Origin: DATBRV01 sp036560145 | GTDB taxonomy: Bacteria > Myxococcota_A > UBA9160 > SMWR01 | DNA length: 64,000 nt | Assembly (NCBI GenBank): GCA_036560145.1 | Contig: DATBRV010000009.1 | Location: 16,564-80,563 of the forward strand | Direction: 5' to 3' | Shown here: piece after piece, positions 25,017 to 34,081 of the stretch | How positions within the stretch are numbered: position 1 is the first letter of the stretch | Layout: each line of letters opens with the position of its first letter | Program-made: the position numbers and the translations under genes | The notes under the pieces: generated by a model | The model's database searches: none | What the model saw: the letters and a program-made list of their open reading frames with translations, nothing else | What the model was told of the DNA's origin: nothing

Positions 25017-25679
25017 GAGGCTGTGATCGGCGGGGGCGGTCGCGAGGCCCTGGATGCGCTGATCGAGGGCGGCGATCACCGCGTTCCACCCCTCGCGCTT
25101 GATCAGCGACGCGTACTCCGACCGGCGCAGCGCGAGCTCGCTCACCGTGCCGTTCAGATAGACGTCGATGATCTTCCAGTTGCCGTTCTCCGAGCGCAGG
25201 CGGTAGTTGAGCTGCACGCCCTCGCCTTGCGGCTCGATCAGGCGGGTGCGCACCAGCACGGTGCCCTGCGCCGAGGGCTCCTCCCCGAGGGTCTCGAAGC
25301 TCTGGCCCGAGTAGCCGTCGAAGCGCCCGGCGTAGTTCGCGATCATGAAGCGCGAGAAGGTCGCGACCAGCTCCACCTGCTCGGCCGGAGTGGCCTGCTT
25401 CCAGTGCCGGCCGACCGACTTCTCGGCCATGAAGGGCGTGTCGTAGGTCTCCTTCAGGACGGGCGCGAGCTTCTCGTAGCGCCCCTGGTAGCCGAGCTTC
25501 TCGGCGTCCTTCATCACCCCGAGCAGCGCGGCGTGCAGCTTCTCGACGATCTGGGTGGGGGGCGAAGCGGGCGCGACCGCCTCCGCGCCGGCCGAAGCCG
25601 CGAGGCAGAGCGTGGCGCAGACAGCCGCGAGCAGGGCGCAGAGCCCGCTCTTCGGCGACAGACGGCTGGGCAACGGCAT
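25014..25679 (-). CDS. MlaC/HpnM-family lipid-binding periplasmic protein
   Basis: The 221-residue protein has a signal peptide (about 1-31, ASAGA) and the Ttg2D/MlaC fold: AEKSVGRHWKQATPAEQVELVATFSRFM, then YRLRSENGNWKIIDVYLNGTVS near the C-terminus. MlaC carries phospholipids across the periplasm; its paralogue HpnM occurs beside HpnN in hopanoid loci. Here the gene is divergent from an HpnN-type transporter (123 bp) and convergent with mlaA, so both partner types flank it. No mlaDEF genes are in the window. Confidence 0.85.
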   Translation of the reverse strand: MPLPSRLSPKSGLCALLAAVCATLCLAASAGAEAVAPASPPTQIVEKLHAALLGVMKDAEKLGYQGRYEKLAPVLKETYDTPFMAEKSVGRHWKQATPAEQVELVATFSRFMIANYAGRFDGYSGQSFETLGEEPSAQGTVLVRTRLIEPQGEGVQLNYRLRSENGNWKIIDVYLNGTVSELALRRSEYASLIKREGWNAVIAALDQRIQGLATAPADHSL

Positions 25680-25802
25680 CGATTTCCCCCCACGGCGAAG
25701 CGGCAGAGTCTAGCGAAACCGCATCCGGCCGGCGCGCCCATGTGCTAACCAATCGCCGCGCCCGAGCCCGGCCCCCCGAGCCCCGCCCGGCGCGGTGTAT
25801 CC

Positions 25803-28529
25803 ATGCAGCAAGACCCCGAAACCCCGTCGAACGGGTCTCCCCACAGCCGGCTCGAGGATCTCGTCGCGCGCGGCGTCGCCTGGATGGTCGGCGTCTCCTG
25901 CCGACACGCCTGGCTCGTCACGATCGCGGTGCTGGCCGCGACCGCCGGCATCCTGGTGTACGCGGGCCAGAACCTCGGCATCCACGGCGACACCGAATCG
26001 CTCTTCTCGCCCGACCTGCCGTTCAAGCAGCGCGAGCACCGCTACCTCGAGGTGTTCCCCGCCCAGAACGACAACCTGTTCATCGTCGTCGACGCCACCA
26101 CCCCCGAGCGCGCCGGCGAGGCCGCGGCGGCCCTCGCGGCCCGCATGCAGGCGATGCCCGAGCGCTTCCACGACGTCTACCTCCCGGGCGGCGGCGAGTT
26201 CTTCGAGCGCCACGCCTTCCTCTACCTGAAGACCGAGGAGCTCGAGAAGCTCGCGGACCAGCTCGCCGAGGTGCAGCCCTACATCGCCGAGCTGGCGCTC
26301 GACGGAAGCCTGCGCGGTCTCGCGTCCATGACCGCGCGCGGTGTCCGCGCGGTGCGGGATGGCGACATCGGCGGCGAGCGGCTGGCGTCGATCTTCCAGC
26401 ACATGGACGAGGCGGTGCGCGCGCGCAGCGATGGCCGGCACTACGAGCTGTCGTGGGCCGAAGTGCTCGCGAGCGCGGACTTCCCGGGCGATCCGCGGCG
26501 GCGCTTCCTGATGGCGCAGCCCGTCCTCGATCGCAACGACCTTCAGCCCGGCAAGCGGGCGATCCTCGAGGTGCGCCGGGTGGCGGAGGAGCTGGGCCTG
26601 ACACCGGGCAGCGGCGTCCAGGTCCGCATCACCGGCGACGTCGCGCTCTCCTACGAGGAGATGGAGGTCGTGCGCGGTCAGGCGGCCAGCTCCGCGATCG
26701 GATCGATCGTGCTGGTCGCCCTGCTTCTCGTGCACAGCCTGCGCTCCGTCCGGCTCTTCCTGGCGACGCTGCTCCTGCTGCTGGTCGGCCTGGTCTGGAC
26801 CGCCGGGTTCGCGACCCTCTCGGTGGGGCGTCTCAACCTGATCTCCTCGTCGTTCGCCGTGATCTTCATCGGGCTCGGCGTCGACTTCGGCATCCATCTC
26901 TGTCTCCGCTACAACGAGCTGCTCTCGCAGGTCCGTTCCCACACGCATGCGATGCGCGGAGCCGCCTACGACGTCGGGACGTCGATCGTGCTGGGCGGAG
27001 CTACGACGGCGATCGGATTCCTGGCATTCATCGGGACCGGCTTCGTCGGCGTCGCCGAGCTCGGCATCATCTCGGCGGGCGGCCTGGTGGTGAGCGTCTT
27101 CCTCACCTTCACGCTGCTGCCCGCGCTGATGAGTCTGCGGCCGCGGCCGGCGGACGCCGTCGACCGCTCGGAGGCTGGCTGGTCGGGGGCGCGCCTCTCC
27201 GCGCTGCCCATCCGCCACCCGCGCTTCGTGCGCACCGCCGCGCTCGCGTTAGGGGTCGGCTCCATCCTGCTGCTCCCGCTCGCGCGCTTCGACAACAACC
27301 CGCTCAACGTTCGCGATCCCTCGAGCGAATCCGTGCGCACCTTCAACGATCTGCTCGAGAAGGGCGGCACCTCGCCCTGGACGCTGGACGGCGTGGCGCC
27401 GGATCTGGCCACCGCGGAGGCGATCGCCCAGCGTGTGCGCGGCCTCGACGTGGTCGACCGCGTGGTGACCGTCGCCGACTACATCCCGTCGGACCAGGAC
27501 GAGAAGCTCGACATCATCGGCGACGTCCGGCTCTTCATGGCGCCGACGCCCGGCCCCGGTGGCCTGCCCGAGCCCGCCACCCAACAGGAGCAGATCGACG
27601 CGCTGAAGCAGCTCGAGGCGGAGATCGGCGCGCTGGTCGCCAGCGGCGCGCCGCCGGCGCTCGCGGCGCCCTCGCAGCGGCTCCACGAGAGCCTGGGCGC
27701 CTATCTCGCGAAGCTCGCGTCGGACCAGCTGCCGGTCTCGTCCGTCGGGGATCTCGAGGCGAGCCTGATGGGCACGCTGCGCGAGCAGCTGCGCATCCTC
27801 GACGCCGCGCTCACGGCGGGGCACGTCACGCTCCAGAACCTTCCCGGCGCGCTGCGGGAGCGGATGATCACCGCGGACGGGCGCGTGCGCGTGCAGATCT
27901 TCCCCCGCTACGACATCGGGGACCGCAAGAACCTGGCCGCCTTCGTCGACCAGGTGCGCGAGGTGATGCCCGAGGTGGCCGGCAGCGCGGCCGAGGTGCT
28001 CGAATCGGGCCGCGCGGTGGTGCGCTCGCTCCAGCAGGCGCTGCTGGGAGCGGTGGTCGCGATCACGATCGTCCTGCTGCTCGTCTGGCGCCGGATCGAC
28101 GACACCGCGCTGGTGCTGATCCCGCTCTTCCTGGCGGCCGCGCTGACGGTCGCGACCACGGTGCTCTTCGACATCCCGTTCAACTTCGCGGACGTGATCG
28201 TGCTGCCGCTGCTGCTCGGCATGGGCGTCGACAGCTGCGTCCACCTGATCCACCGCGCGCGCTTCCCGATCGCGCACGACCAGGGCATCCTGGGGACGAG
28301 CACGGCCAGGGCGGTCTTCTACAGCGCGCTCACCAGCATCTTCGGCTTCGGCACGATGGGCTTCGCGTCGCACGTGGGGCTGGCGACGCTCGGCCAGATG
28401 CTCACGCTCGGCGTCACCTACTCGATGCTGTGCAACATGGTGGTGCTGCCGGCGCTGATCTCGCTGCGCAGCGAACGCCAGCGCAGGATCGCGGGGCCGA
28501 GCGCGCCGGCGCAGGCCGACGGCGCCTAG
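25803..28529 (+). CDS. HpnN-type RND lipid transporter (MMPL family)
   Basis: The 908-residue membrane protein has an N-terminal TM segment (about 35-55), a large periplasmic loop, a five-to-six TM block (about 293-430, with IFIGLGVDFGIHLCLRYNE), a second TM near 480, a second loop, and a final TM block (about 735-890, with LLGMGVDSCVHLIHRAR). The duplicated GxGVDxxxH pattern marks RND/MMPL transporters. HpnN moves hopanoids to the outer membrane. No squalene-hopene cyclase is present here, so the cargo could be hopanoids, sphingolipid-like lipids or other hydrophobic lipids. Confidence 0.87.
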   Translation: MQQDPETPSNGSPHSRLEDLVARGVAWMVGVSCRHAWLVTIAVLAATAGILVYAGQNLGIHGDTESLFSPDLPFKQREHRYLEVFPAQNDNLFIVVDATTPERAGEAAAALAARMQAMPERFHDVYLPGGGEFFERHAFLYLKTEELEKLADQLAEVQPYIAELALDGSLRGLASMTARGVRAVRDGDIGGERLASIFQHMDEAVRARSDGRHYELSWAEVLASADFPGDPRRRFLMAQPVLDRNDLQPGKRAILEVRRVAEELGLTPGSGVQVRITGDVALSYEEMEVVRGQAASSAIGSIVLVALLLVHSLRSVRLFLATLLLLLVGLVWTAGFATLSVGRLNLISSSFAVIFIGLGVDFGIHLCLRYNELLSQVRSHTHAMRGAAYDVGTSIVLGGATTAIGFLAFIGTGFVGVAELGIISAGGLVVSVFLTFTLLPALMSLRPRPADAVDRSEAGWSGARLSALPIRHPRFVRTAALALGVGSILLLPLARFDNNPLNVRDPSSESVRTFNDLLEKGGTSPWTLDGVAPDLATAEAIAQRVRGLDVVDRVVTVADYIPSDQDEKLDIIGDVRLFMAPTPGPGGLPEPATQQEQIDALKQLEAEIGALVASGAPPALAAPSQRLHESLGAYLAKLASDQLPVSSVGDLEASLMGTLREQLRILDAALTAGHVTLQNLPGALRERMITADGRVRVQIFPRYDIGDRKNLAAFVDQVREVMPEVAGSAAEVLESGRAVVRSLQQALLGAVVAITIVLLLVWRRIDDTALVLIPLFLAAALTVATTVLFDIPFNFADVIVLPLLLGMGVDSCVHLIHRARFPIAHDQGILGTSTARAVFYSALTSIFGFGTMGFASHVGLATLGQMLTLGVTYSMLCNMVVLPALISLRSERQRRIAGPSAPAQADGA

Positions 28530-28533
28530 CTCG

Positions 28534-28575
28534 ATGAGCTTCGCTCGCCTGCGGCTCGCTGCGCGCTTGGCTCGC
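28534..28575. repeat. Dispersed repeat locus C: single copy
   Basis: One 42-bp copy starting ATGAGCTTCGCTCGCC, with TGC as the central triplet. It lies between the convergent HpnN-type and hydrolase genes, five bases after the first stop codon. Confidence 0.82.
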
Positions 28576-28581
28576 TGACGG

Positions 28582-29442
28582 CTAGCCCTCTCCCAGCACG
28601 AAGGCGGCAACGGCATCGCGGAAGCCGTCGGGATTGTCCGTCATCACCGAGTGCCCGGCGCGCGCCACCACCGCGAGCGAGCCCTTGGGCAGCACCTCGT
28701 GCGCCATCCGCTCCGCGACGTCCGCCGAGAGCACGTCCGAGGCCGCGCCGCGCACGACCAGCGTCGGACACGGGATCTTCGCCAGCGCCTCCCACTGGGC
28801 GCGCGTGAGGTCCTCCTCGGACGAGGTGCGCGCGGGCTGGCCGCGCGCGGCGCCGCGCAGCGCGGGATCCAGCTTGGGGGCGAAGCGCCCGTTCTCGAGC
28901 TTGCGCAGGCCGTGCCGCGCCATGCGCTGGAGCGCGTGCGGCTGCGCGGCCGGGTAGTTCAGCGAGAGCAACCGCGCGAACTCGTCCACCGATCCGAAGC
29001 TTGGCTCCCGGTTCGACTCGATCTCCATCTTGATCCGGGTGGTGCCGCGCGGGTCGAGCTCGGGCCCGATGTCGACCAGCACCAGCCCCGCCATGCGCTC
29101 AGGGTGGCGGCCGGCGAACAGCGTCGCGACGCGCCCGCCGAGCGAGTGGGCCACCAGCACCAGACGCTGGATCCCGAGCGCGTCGGTGACCGCTTCGACG
29201 TCGCGCACCAGGCTGTCGTGGTCGTAGCGGCCCTGCGCGTCCCAGGCCGAGTCGCCGTGTCCGCGGTGGTCGAGGGCGAGCGTGCGGTAGAAGGGCGCGA
29301 CGGTGGGCGCGAAGTCGTCCCAGATGTGGGCCTCGTTGCCGAAGCCGTGCAGCAGGAGCAGCGGGACGCCCTGCGCGCTCCATTCGAGCAGATGCAGGTC
29401 GATGCCCCCGTCGCCGCGCACGCGTTTCGAGACCGGCTGCAT
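28582..29442 (-). CDS. Alpha/beta-fold hydrolase
   Basis: The 286-residue protein has LLLLHGFGNEAHIW (oxyanion region), VAHSLGG with nucleophile Ser100, and a C-terminal ARAGHSVMTDNP histidine. Acid candidates lie in VVRGAASDVLS. The match is to general esterase/lactonase-like hydrolases; the substrate is unknown. It starts 11 bp after an SDR gene stop codon and is probably in one operon with it. ATG 29442 is chosen because the further open frame is inside the SDR gene. Confidence 0.85.
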   Translation of the reverse strand: MQPVSKRVRGDGGIDLHLLEWSAQGVPLLLLHGFGNEAHIWDDFAPTVAPFYRTLALDHRGHGDSAWDAQGRYDHDSLVRDVEAVTDALGIQRLVLVAHSLGGRVATLFAGRHPERMAGLVLVDIGPELDPRGTTRIKMEIESNREPSFGSVDEFARLLSLNYPAAQPHALQRMARHGLRKLENGRFAPKLDPALRGAARGQPARTSSEEDLTRAQWEALAKIPCPTLVVRGAASDVLSADVAERMAHEVLPKGSLAVVARAGHSVMTDNPDGFRDAVAAFVLGEG

Positions 29443-29453
29443 GGCGGAAGATC

Positions 29454-30248
29454 CTAACCGATCCGCGCGCTCTGCCCTCCGTCGACCGGCAGCATCACGC
29501 CCGTGATGAACCTCGCCTCGTCGGAGGCGAGGAACAAGGCCGCGAAGGCCACGTCCCAGGCCGTCCCCATCTTCGCGCCCAGCGGAACGCTCTTGTCCCG
29601 CTTGCGGATGATCTCCTCCCTGGGAATCCCGCGCGCCTGCGAGATGCCCTCGATCGCCATCGGCGTGTTCATCAGGCCCGGCAGGATCGCGTTGGCGCGG
29701 ATGTTGTACTTCGCGTTCTCCATGGCGATCTGGTGCGTGAGCGCGTTGACGCCCGCCTTGGAGGTCTTGTAGGCCACGATGCCGGTCGAGCAGACCGACG
29801 CGATCGAGGAGATGTTGAGGATGCAGCCGCTGCGCTGCTCCCGCATCACGGGCAGCGCGCTGCGCGACGAGAAGAAGATCCCCTTGAGGTTCACGTCCAT
29901 GATCCGGTCCCAGGACTCCTCGCTGAGGCTCAGGATCTCGTCGTCGCTCCCGCCGATGCCGACGTTGTTGTGCAGGACGTCGAGGCGTCCGTAGGCGTCG
30001 ACGGCGGCCCGGACGAAGGCGTGGCAATCCTCTTCGCGGGTCACGTCGGCCCGGACCGCGAAGCACGTCCCGCCTTCGGCTTCGACCAGACGCTGCGTCT
30101 CGCTCGCCGACTCGAAATCGCGGTCGACCAGCACGACGCGGGCGCCCTCGCGCGCAAACAGGAGCGCGGTCGCGCGGCCGTTGCCGATGGTCTCGCCGGG
30201 CGTCTGCCCGGCTCCCACCACGACCGCCACCTTGTCCTTCAGTCTCAT
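29454..30248 (-). CDS. SDR-family oxidoreductase
   Basis: The 264-residue classical SDR has a glycine-rich cofactor motif that is longer than usual (VGAGQTPGETIGNGRA). Asp42 (VLVDRD) suggests NAD preference. NNVG (94-97), Ser147/148 and Tyr160-x3-Lys164 (YKTSK) complete the active site. The C-terminal FITGVMLPVDGGQSA is the standard substrate-loop end. It probably oxidises or reduces a hydroxy/keto group; the substrate is unknown. First gene of a two-gene unit with the hydrolase downstream. Confidence 0.9.
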   Translation of the reverse strand: MRLKDKVAVVVGAGQTPGETIGNGRATALLFAREGARVVLVDRDFESASETQRLVEAEGGTCFAVRADVTREEDCHAFVRAAVDAYGRLDVLHNNVGIGGSDDEILSLSEESWDRIMDVNLKGIFFSSRSALPVMREQRSGCILNISSIASVCSTGIVAYKTSKAGVNALTHQIAMENAKYNIRANAILPGLMNTPMAIEGISQARGIPREEIIRKRDKSVPLGAKMGTAWDVAFAALFLASDEARFITGVMLPVDGGQSARIG

Positions 30249-30296
30249 CGCCGGATCTTAAGCCCCCGGGCGACGGGACTGCTAGCGTGAGGCCCC

Positions 30297-31709
30297 GTGC
30301 CGGCTCCCGAGAAGGTGATGGCTGCGCTCGAGCGCGGCTTCGACCAGGCGCTCGCCGACCTGGTCGAGCTGGCGCGGATCCCCGGCGTCTCGGCGCCCGG
30401 CTTCGACCCCGAGCAGGTCGAGCGCTCCGCGGAATGCGTGGCGCGGCTGCTCGAGCGCTCGGGGCTGGACGCGGTCGAGCTGCTGCGGCTCCCGGGCGCG
30501 CACCCCTACGTGGTGGCCGAGAAGCGCGCGGCGCGCGAGGGCGCGCCCAGCGTGCTGGTGTACGCGCACCACGACGTGCAGCCCCCCGGCCGCGCCGATC
30601 GCTGGCGGACGCCGGCCTTCGAGCCGACGCTGCGCGGCGACGGCCGCCTCTACGGCCGCGGCGTGGTCGACGACAAGGCGGGCCTGCTGCTCCACCTCGC
30701 GGCGCTGCGGGCCTGGCTCGCGGCCGAGGGCGCGCCGCCCGTGCACGTGAAGCTGATCGTCGAGGGCGAGGAGGAGATCGGTTCGGGACACCTGGCCGAG
30801 TTCCTGCGCCGTCACCACGGGAGGCTGGCGGCCGACGTGGTGGTGCTCTCGGACACCGCGAACCTCGCCACCGGTGTGCCCGCCCTCACCACCAGCCTGC
30901 GCGGACTGGTCGCGATCGACGTGACGGTGCGCGCGCTCGACCATCCCATCCACAGCGGCTTCTGGGGAGGCCCGGTGCCGGATGCGGCGACGGCGCTCGC
31001 GCGGCTGCTGGCGCGGCTGCTCGACGACGGCGGCGTGATCCAGGTGCCCGGCCTGCTGGACGACGTCCCGGTGCTCGACGCGGGCGAGCGCGCCGCGCTG
31101 GCGGCGCTGCCCTGCGACGAAGCGGCCTTTCGCGCCGACGCCGGGATGCTGCCCGGCACGCGCTTCACGGGCGAGCCGGAGCGCAGCCTCTACGAACGCC
31201 TGTGGTACCGGCCGAGCCTCGCCTTCACCGCGCTCGAGGGGATGCCGCTCGCGACTGCCGCCAACCAGCTGATCGCCGAGGCCAGCGCGCGGGTCGGCGT
31301 GCGCCTCGCGCCCGGACAGGACGCCGAGCGCGCGGCGCGCCTGGTCCTCGAGGCGCTGCGCCGGGATCCGCCCGCCGGCGTCGAGGTCCGCACGCACGTG
31401 GTGACGGCGACGCCCGGCTGGAAGACCGCGGCGCGCAGCCCCGCGTTCGCCGCCGCCCGCCGTGCGCTCGCCGCCGGCTACGGCCGCGACGCGGTCGAGA
31501 TCGGCTGCGGCGCCTCGATCCCGTTCGTCGGGCCGTTCTGCGAGGTGCTGGGCGGCGCGCCGGCGCTGCTGCTGGGGCTCGAGGATCCGCCCTGCAACGC
31601 CCACGGCGAGAACGAGAGCCTCGACCTCGACGATTTCCGCCGCGCCGCGCGCGCTTCCGCCCACCTGCTCGCGGAGCTCGCGGCGATTCCGCGCGCGGAG
31701 CTGCGCTAG
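30297..31709 (+). CDS. M20-family metallopeptidase (dipeptidase-like)
   Basis: GTG start (GAGG five bases upstream), 470 residues. Metal ligands are visible: His91 and Asp93 (AHHDVQP), Asp125/126 (GVVDDKAG), Glu158/159 (EGEEEIGS), Asp186 (LSDTAN) and the late His in NAHGENES. A dimerisation domain lies between about 200 and 320 (DHPIHSGFWGG). This matches the M20 branch of carnosinase-like dipeptidases. No signal peptide, so it is cytoplasmic. The aconitase gene follows at 24 bp, probably by chance. Confidence 0.9.
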   Translation: MPAPEKVMAALERGFDQALADLVELARIPGVSAPGFDPEQVERSAECVARLLERSGLDAVELLRLPGAHPYVVAEKRAAREGAPSVLVYAHHDVQPPGRADRWRTPAFEPTLRGDGRLYGRGVVDDKAGLLLHLAALRAWLAAEGAPPVHVKLIVEGEEEIGSGHLAEFLRRHHGRLAADVVVLSDTANLATGVPALTTSLRGLVAIDVTVRALDHPIHSGFWGGPVPDAATALARLLARLLDDGGVIQVPGLLDDVPVLDAGERAALAALPCDEAAFRADAGMLPGTRFTGEPERSLYERLWYRPSLAFTALEGMPLATAANQLIAEASARVGVRLAPGQDAERAARLVLEALRRDPPAGVEVRTHVVTATPGWKTAARSPAFAAARRALAAGYGRDAVEIGCGASIPFVGPFCEVLGGAPALLLGLEDPPCNAHGENESLDLDDFRRAARASAHLLAELAAIPRAELR

Positions 31710-31733
31710 ATTCGAAGCATCCCAGGAGGAGCC

Positions 31734-34004
31734 ATGCCTGCCATCGAGACGACGCCGGAGCTGGTCCGGTCGGTCTACGCACGGCTCGCGCGCAACCTCT
31801 CGAGCCTGCGCGCGCGCCTAGGTCGTCCGCTCACCTACGCCGAGAAGGTCTTCCTCGGCCACCTCGCCGATCCCGAGCACGCCGAGATCGCTCCCGGCCG
31901 AAGCTACATGGACACGCGCCCCGACCGGGTCGCGATGCAGGATGCCACGGCGCAGATGGCGCTGATGCAGTTCATGCTGACCGAGCGCGACGAGACCGCC
32001 GTCCCCACCACCGTGCACTGCGATCACCTGATCCAGGCGTATTCCGGGGCGGCCGCCGACATGCGCACGGCGCAGAACACGAACCGCGAGGTCTACGAGT
32101 TCCTGCGCACCGCGTCGGCGCGGCACGGCATCGGCTTCTGGGGCCCCGGCGCGGGGATCATCCACCAGGTCGTGCTCGAGAAGTACGCATTCCCCGGCGG
32201 CATGATGATCGGCACCGACTCGCACACGCCCAACGCGGGCGGCCTCGCGATGTTCGCCTGCGGCGTGGGCGGCGCCGACGCGGTCGACGTGATGGCGGGC
32301 TTTCCGTGGGAGGTGCTCTGCCCGACGCTGGTGGGTGTACGCCTGACCGGCAAGCTCGGCGGCTGGACGGCGCCCAAGGACGTGATCCTCAAGGTCTGCG
32401 AGATCCTCACGGTGCAGGGCGGCACCAACCGCGTGATCGAGTACTTCGGCCCCGGCACGCGCAGCATCTCCTGCACGGGCAAGGGCACCATCACCAACAT
32501 GGGCGCCGAGCTGGGGGCGACCACGTCGATCTTCCCGTACGACGAGCGGATGGCGGTCTATCTCGGCGCGACCGGCCGCGAGGCGATCGCGAAGCTCGCG
32601 GGGGCGAACGCGGAGCTGCTCTGCGCCGATCCCGAGGTCGAGGCGCACCCCGAGCGCTTCTTCGAGCAGGTGATCGAGATCGACCTCGCCAGGCTCGAGC
32701 CCCACATCGTCGGGCCGCATACCCCCGATCTGGCGCGGCCGGTCTCGCGGATGGCGGCGGACGCGAAGGAGCACGGCTACCCGGATCACCTGAGCTCGAC
32801 CCTGATCGGGAGCTGTACCAACTCCTCCTACGAGGACCTCGAGCGCGCCGCCGACGTCGCGCGCCAGGCCCGCGCGCACGGCGTCCGCGCGAAGACGGCG
32901 CTGTGGGTCACGCCGGGCTCCGAGCAGATCCACCAGACGATCCGCCGCGATGGACAGCTGGCGGACTTCGAGGCGGTGGGCGCCACCGTGCTCGCGAACG
33001 CCTGCGGGCCCTGCATCGGCCAGTGGAAGCGCGACGACGTGAAGGAAGGCGACGCGAACTCGATCCTGAATTCCTACAACCGGAACTTCAAGCGCCGCAA
33101 CGACGGCAACGCGAGCACCTACTCGTTCATCGGCAGCCCCGAAATCGTGGTGGCCTACGCGCTCGCGGGTCGCCTCTCGTTCGACCCGCTGCACGACGAG
33201 CTGGAGGGCGGGGACGGCAAGCGCTTCAAGCTCGCGCCGCCCGCGCCGGCGCCGGAGATCCCGGCGCGCGGCTTCGTGATGAGCGAGGCCGGCTACGCGG
33301 CGCCGCCGGCCGATCGCCGCGGGGTTCGCGTCGAGGTCGCGCCGGACAGCCAGCGCCTCCAGCGCCTGACGCCCTTCCCGGCCTGGGACGGCGCCGACTT
33401 CCTGCGCCTGCCGCTGCTGCTCAAGGCCAAGGGCAAGTGCACGACAGACCACATCTCGCCCGCCGGCCCCTGGCTGCGCTTCCGCGGCCACCTCGAGAAC
33501 ATCAGCGACAACCTCTTCAGCGGGGCCGTGAACGCCTTCACGGGCAAGTCGGGCGAGGGGCTCGACCAGCTCTCCGGGCAGGCCGGCGAAGGCTTCTCGA
33601 AGATCGCGCGTCACTACCGCGCGGAAGGCCTGCGCTGGGTCGTCGTCGGCGACGACAACTACGGCGAGGGATCGAGCCGCGAGCACGCGGCGATGTCGCC
33701 GCGCCTGCTCGGCTGCGCGGCGGCGATCGTGCGGAGCTTCGCGCGCATCCACGAATCGAACCTCAAAAAACAGGGCGTGCTGCCGCTGGTGTTCGCGAAT
33801 CCCGCGGATTACGACGCGGTGCGCGAGACCGACCGCGTGAGCGTGACGGGGCTGGCGGGGCTCGCCCCCGGCCGGCCGCTGCGCGTGATCTTTCACCACG
33901 CGGACGGGAGCGAGAGCCCGGTCGAGACGCGCCACACGCTCTCGGCCGAGCAGATCGCCTGGTTCCGCGCCGGCTCGGCGCTGAACCTGCTGAGGCAGAA
34001 GTAG
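31734..34004 (+). CDS. Aconitate hydratase, mitochondrial type
   Basis: The 756-residue protein follows a strong AGGAGGAG site. It has the aconitase motifs TDSHTPNAGGL, LIGSCTNSSYED and ANACGPCIGQW, whose cysteines bind the 4Fe-4S cluster, and the swivel-domain GDDNYGEGSSREHAA. Length and order match the mitochondrial ACO2-like type, not AcnB. It interconverts citrate and isocitrate in the TCA cycle. The TAG stop shares its last base with the first base of repeat locus D. Confidence 0.95.
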   Translation: MPAIETTPELVRSVYARLARNLSSLRARLGRPLTYAEKVFLGHLADPEHAEIAPGRSYMDTRPDRVAMQDATAQMALMQFMLTERDETAVPTTVHCDHLIQAYSGAAADMRTAQNTNREVYEFLRTASARHGIGFWGPGAGIIHQVVLEKYAFPGGMMIGTDSHTPNAGGLAMFACGVGGADAVDVMAGFPWEVLCPTLVGVRLTGKLGGWTAPKDVILKVCEILTVQGGTNRVIEYFGPGTRSISCTGKGTITNMGAELGATTSIFPYDERMAVYLGATGREAIAKLAGANAELLCADPEVEAHPERFFEQVIEIDLARLEPHIVGPHTPDLARPVSRMAADAKEHGYPDHLSSTLIGSCTNSSYEDLERAADVARQARAHGVRAKTALWVTPGSEQIHQTIRRDGQLADFEAVGATVLANACGPCIGQWKRDDVKEGDANSILNSYNRNFKRRNDGNASTYSFIGSPEIVVAYALAGRLSFDPLHDELEGGDGKRFKLAPPAPAPEIPARGFVMSEAGYAAPPADRRGVRVEVAPDSQRLQRLTPFPAWDGADFLRLPLLLKAKGKCTTDHISPAGPWLRFRGHLENISDNLFSGAVNAFTGKSGEGLDQLSGQAGEGFSKIARHYRAEGLRWVVVGDDNYGEGSSREHAAMSPRLLGCAAAIVRSFARIHESNLKKQGVLPLVFANPADYDAVRETDRVSVTGLAGLAPGRPLRVIFHHADGSESPVETRHTLSAEQIAWFRAGSALNLLRQK

Positions 34005-34043
34005 CAAGCGAAGCGCGCAGCGAGCCGCAGGCGAGCGGAGTTC
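34004..34043. repeat. Dispersed repeat locus D: single inverted copy
   Basis: Reverse orientation: GCAAGCGAAGCGCGCAGCG, then AGCCGCAGGCGAGCGGAGTT, then C. It begins inside the aconitase stop codon, in the gap before the convergent 7TM-PAS gene. Confidence 0.85.
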
Positions 34044-34081
34044 GGGTGGCGCGCGGCCGCCCGCGCGCCGGGACCCAATGG

